64,000 nt of DNA, from assembly GCA_023419535.1 (NCBI GenBank), contig JAEZXX010000072.1, positions 46,796 through 110,795 of the forward strand, written 5' to 3'. Source of the stretch: Pseudomonadota bacterium. Lineage in GTDB: Bacteria > Pseudomonadota > Alphaproteobacteria > Rhizobiales > Rhizobiaceae. The notes under the pieces were generated by a model. It was not told the origin of the DNA. It did no database searches and was given only the letters and a program-made list of their open reading frames with translations. Made by a program: the position numbers and the translations under genes. Shown piece by piece: positions 63,907 through 64,000 of the stretch; the stretch's first letter is position 1, and each line of letters starts with the position of its first letter.

Positions 63907-64000
63907 CCGCTCATCGACGACGGCGGTGGCGCCGGGGCGGCCGGGACGGAGCGGAGACGCTGGGTTCCAGGGACGCCGGAAAGTTGGGCTGGCGGTTTGG

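Overview
The window is a very GC-rich chromosomal segment of an alphaproteobacterium, most likely of the order Hyphomicrobiales (Rhizobiales). The grounds are the gene order zapE / mdh-sucC-sucD-sucA-sucB-lpdA, an Omp19-type AprI/Inh lipoprotein, the htpX-rsmB pair with a divergent DUF1674 gene, a 1629-residue NAD-glutamate dehydrogenase, and a Fur-type regulator of the alphaproteobacterial sort. The genus cannot be fixed from sequence reading alone.

Layout. 1-2780: a polymorphic-toxin-like locus on the minus strand, made of a 122-aa effector-associated small protein, a class-3-lipase-like hydrolase, and a tandem array of at least four related secreted ankyrin-type proteins, the last cut by the window edge. 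2882-5957: acs and an AI-2E exporter. 6205-7819: a second, lower-GC toxin cassette on the plus strand (DUF4123 chaperone, EndoU nuclease toxin, small immunity candidate), all coupled by ATGA overlaps. 7927-15861: housekeeping genes, including a copper/cytochrome-oxidase operon (DUF2946, PCuAC, SCO, PepSY), leuC, cfa, a guanidinium exporter under a guanidine-II riboswitch, and a nuclease. 15984-24029: DUF1674, htpX, rsmB, an orphan deaminase-like protein, a heparinase-like protein, carbonic anhydrase and an ABC-F ATPase. 24292-33986: a surface/accessory block with a 2291-aa Ig-repeat autotransporter, a phage-tail-collar protein, a DUF6916 protein, a GNAT enzyme and an unknown lower-GC ORF. 34108-46678: pdxY, a large NAD-GDH, an MFS exporter, purH, an Omp19-like lipoprotein, zapE and a diguanylate cyclase. 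47031-59243: the TCA-cycle operon, interrupted by a vapBC toxin-antitoxin pair between sucC and sucD and by five small genes between sucB and lpdA. 59370-63673: a secreted pyrophosphatase, an intergenic repeat, a TraB/GumN protein, xerC, OsmC and a Fur-family regulator. The window ends in what looks like a strong promoter, possibly that of an rRNA operon.

How the genes work together. The TCA block supplies malate dehydrogenase, succinyl-CoA synthetase and the whole 2-oxoglutarate dehydrogenase complex; acs and NAD-GDH feed acetate and glutamate carbon into it. The accessory material looks like contact competition and surface interaction: two unrelated toxin/immunity sets, a possible deaminase, a repeat adhesin and a tail-collar cassette. 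Three ParB/parS-like 16-mers or 14-mers (in acs, in the NAD-GDH gene and behind lpdA), two of them written with codons rare in their genes, suggest that the segment lies in the origin-proximal centromere region. No CRISPR array, transposase or tRNA gene was seen.
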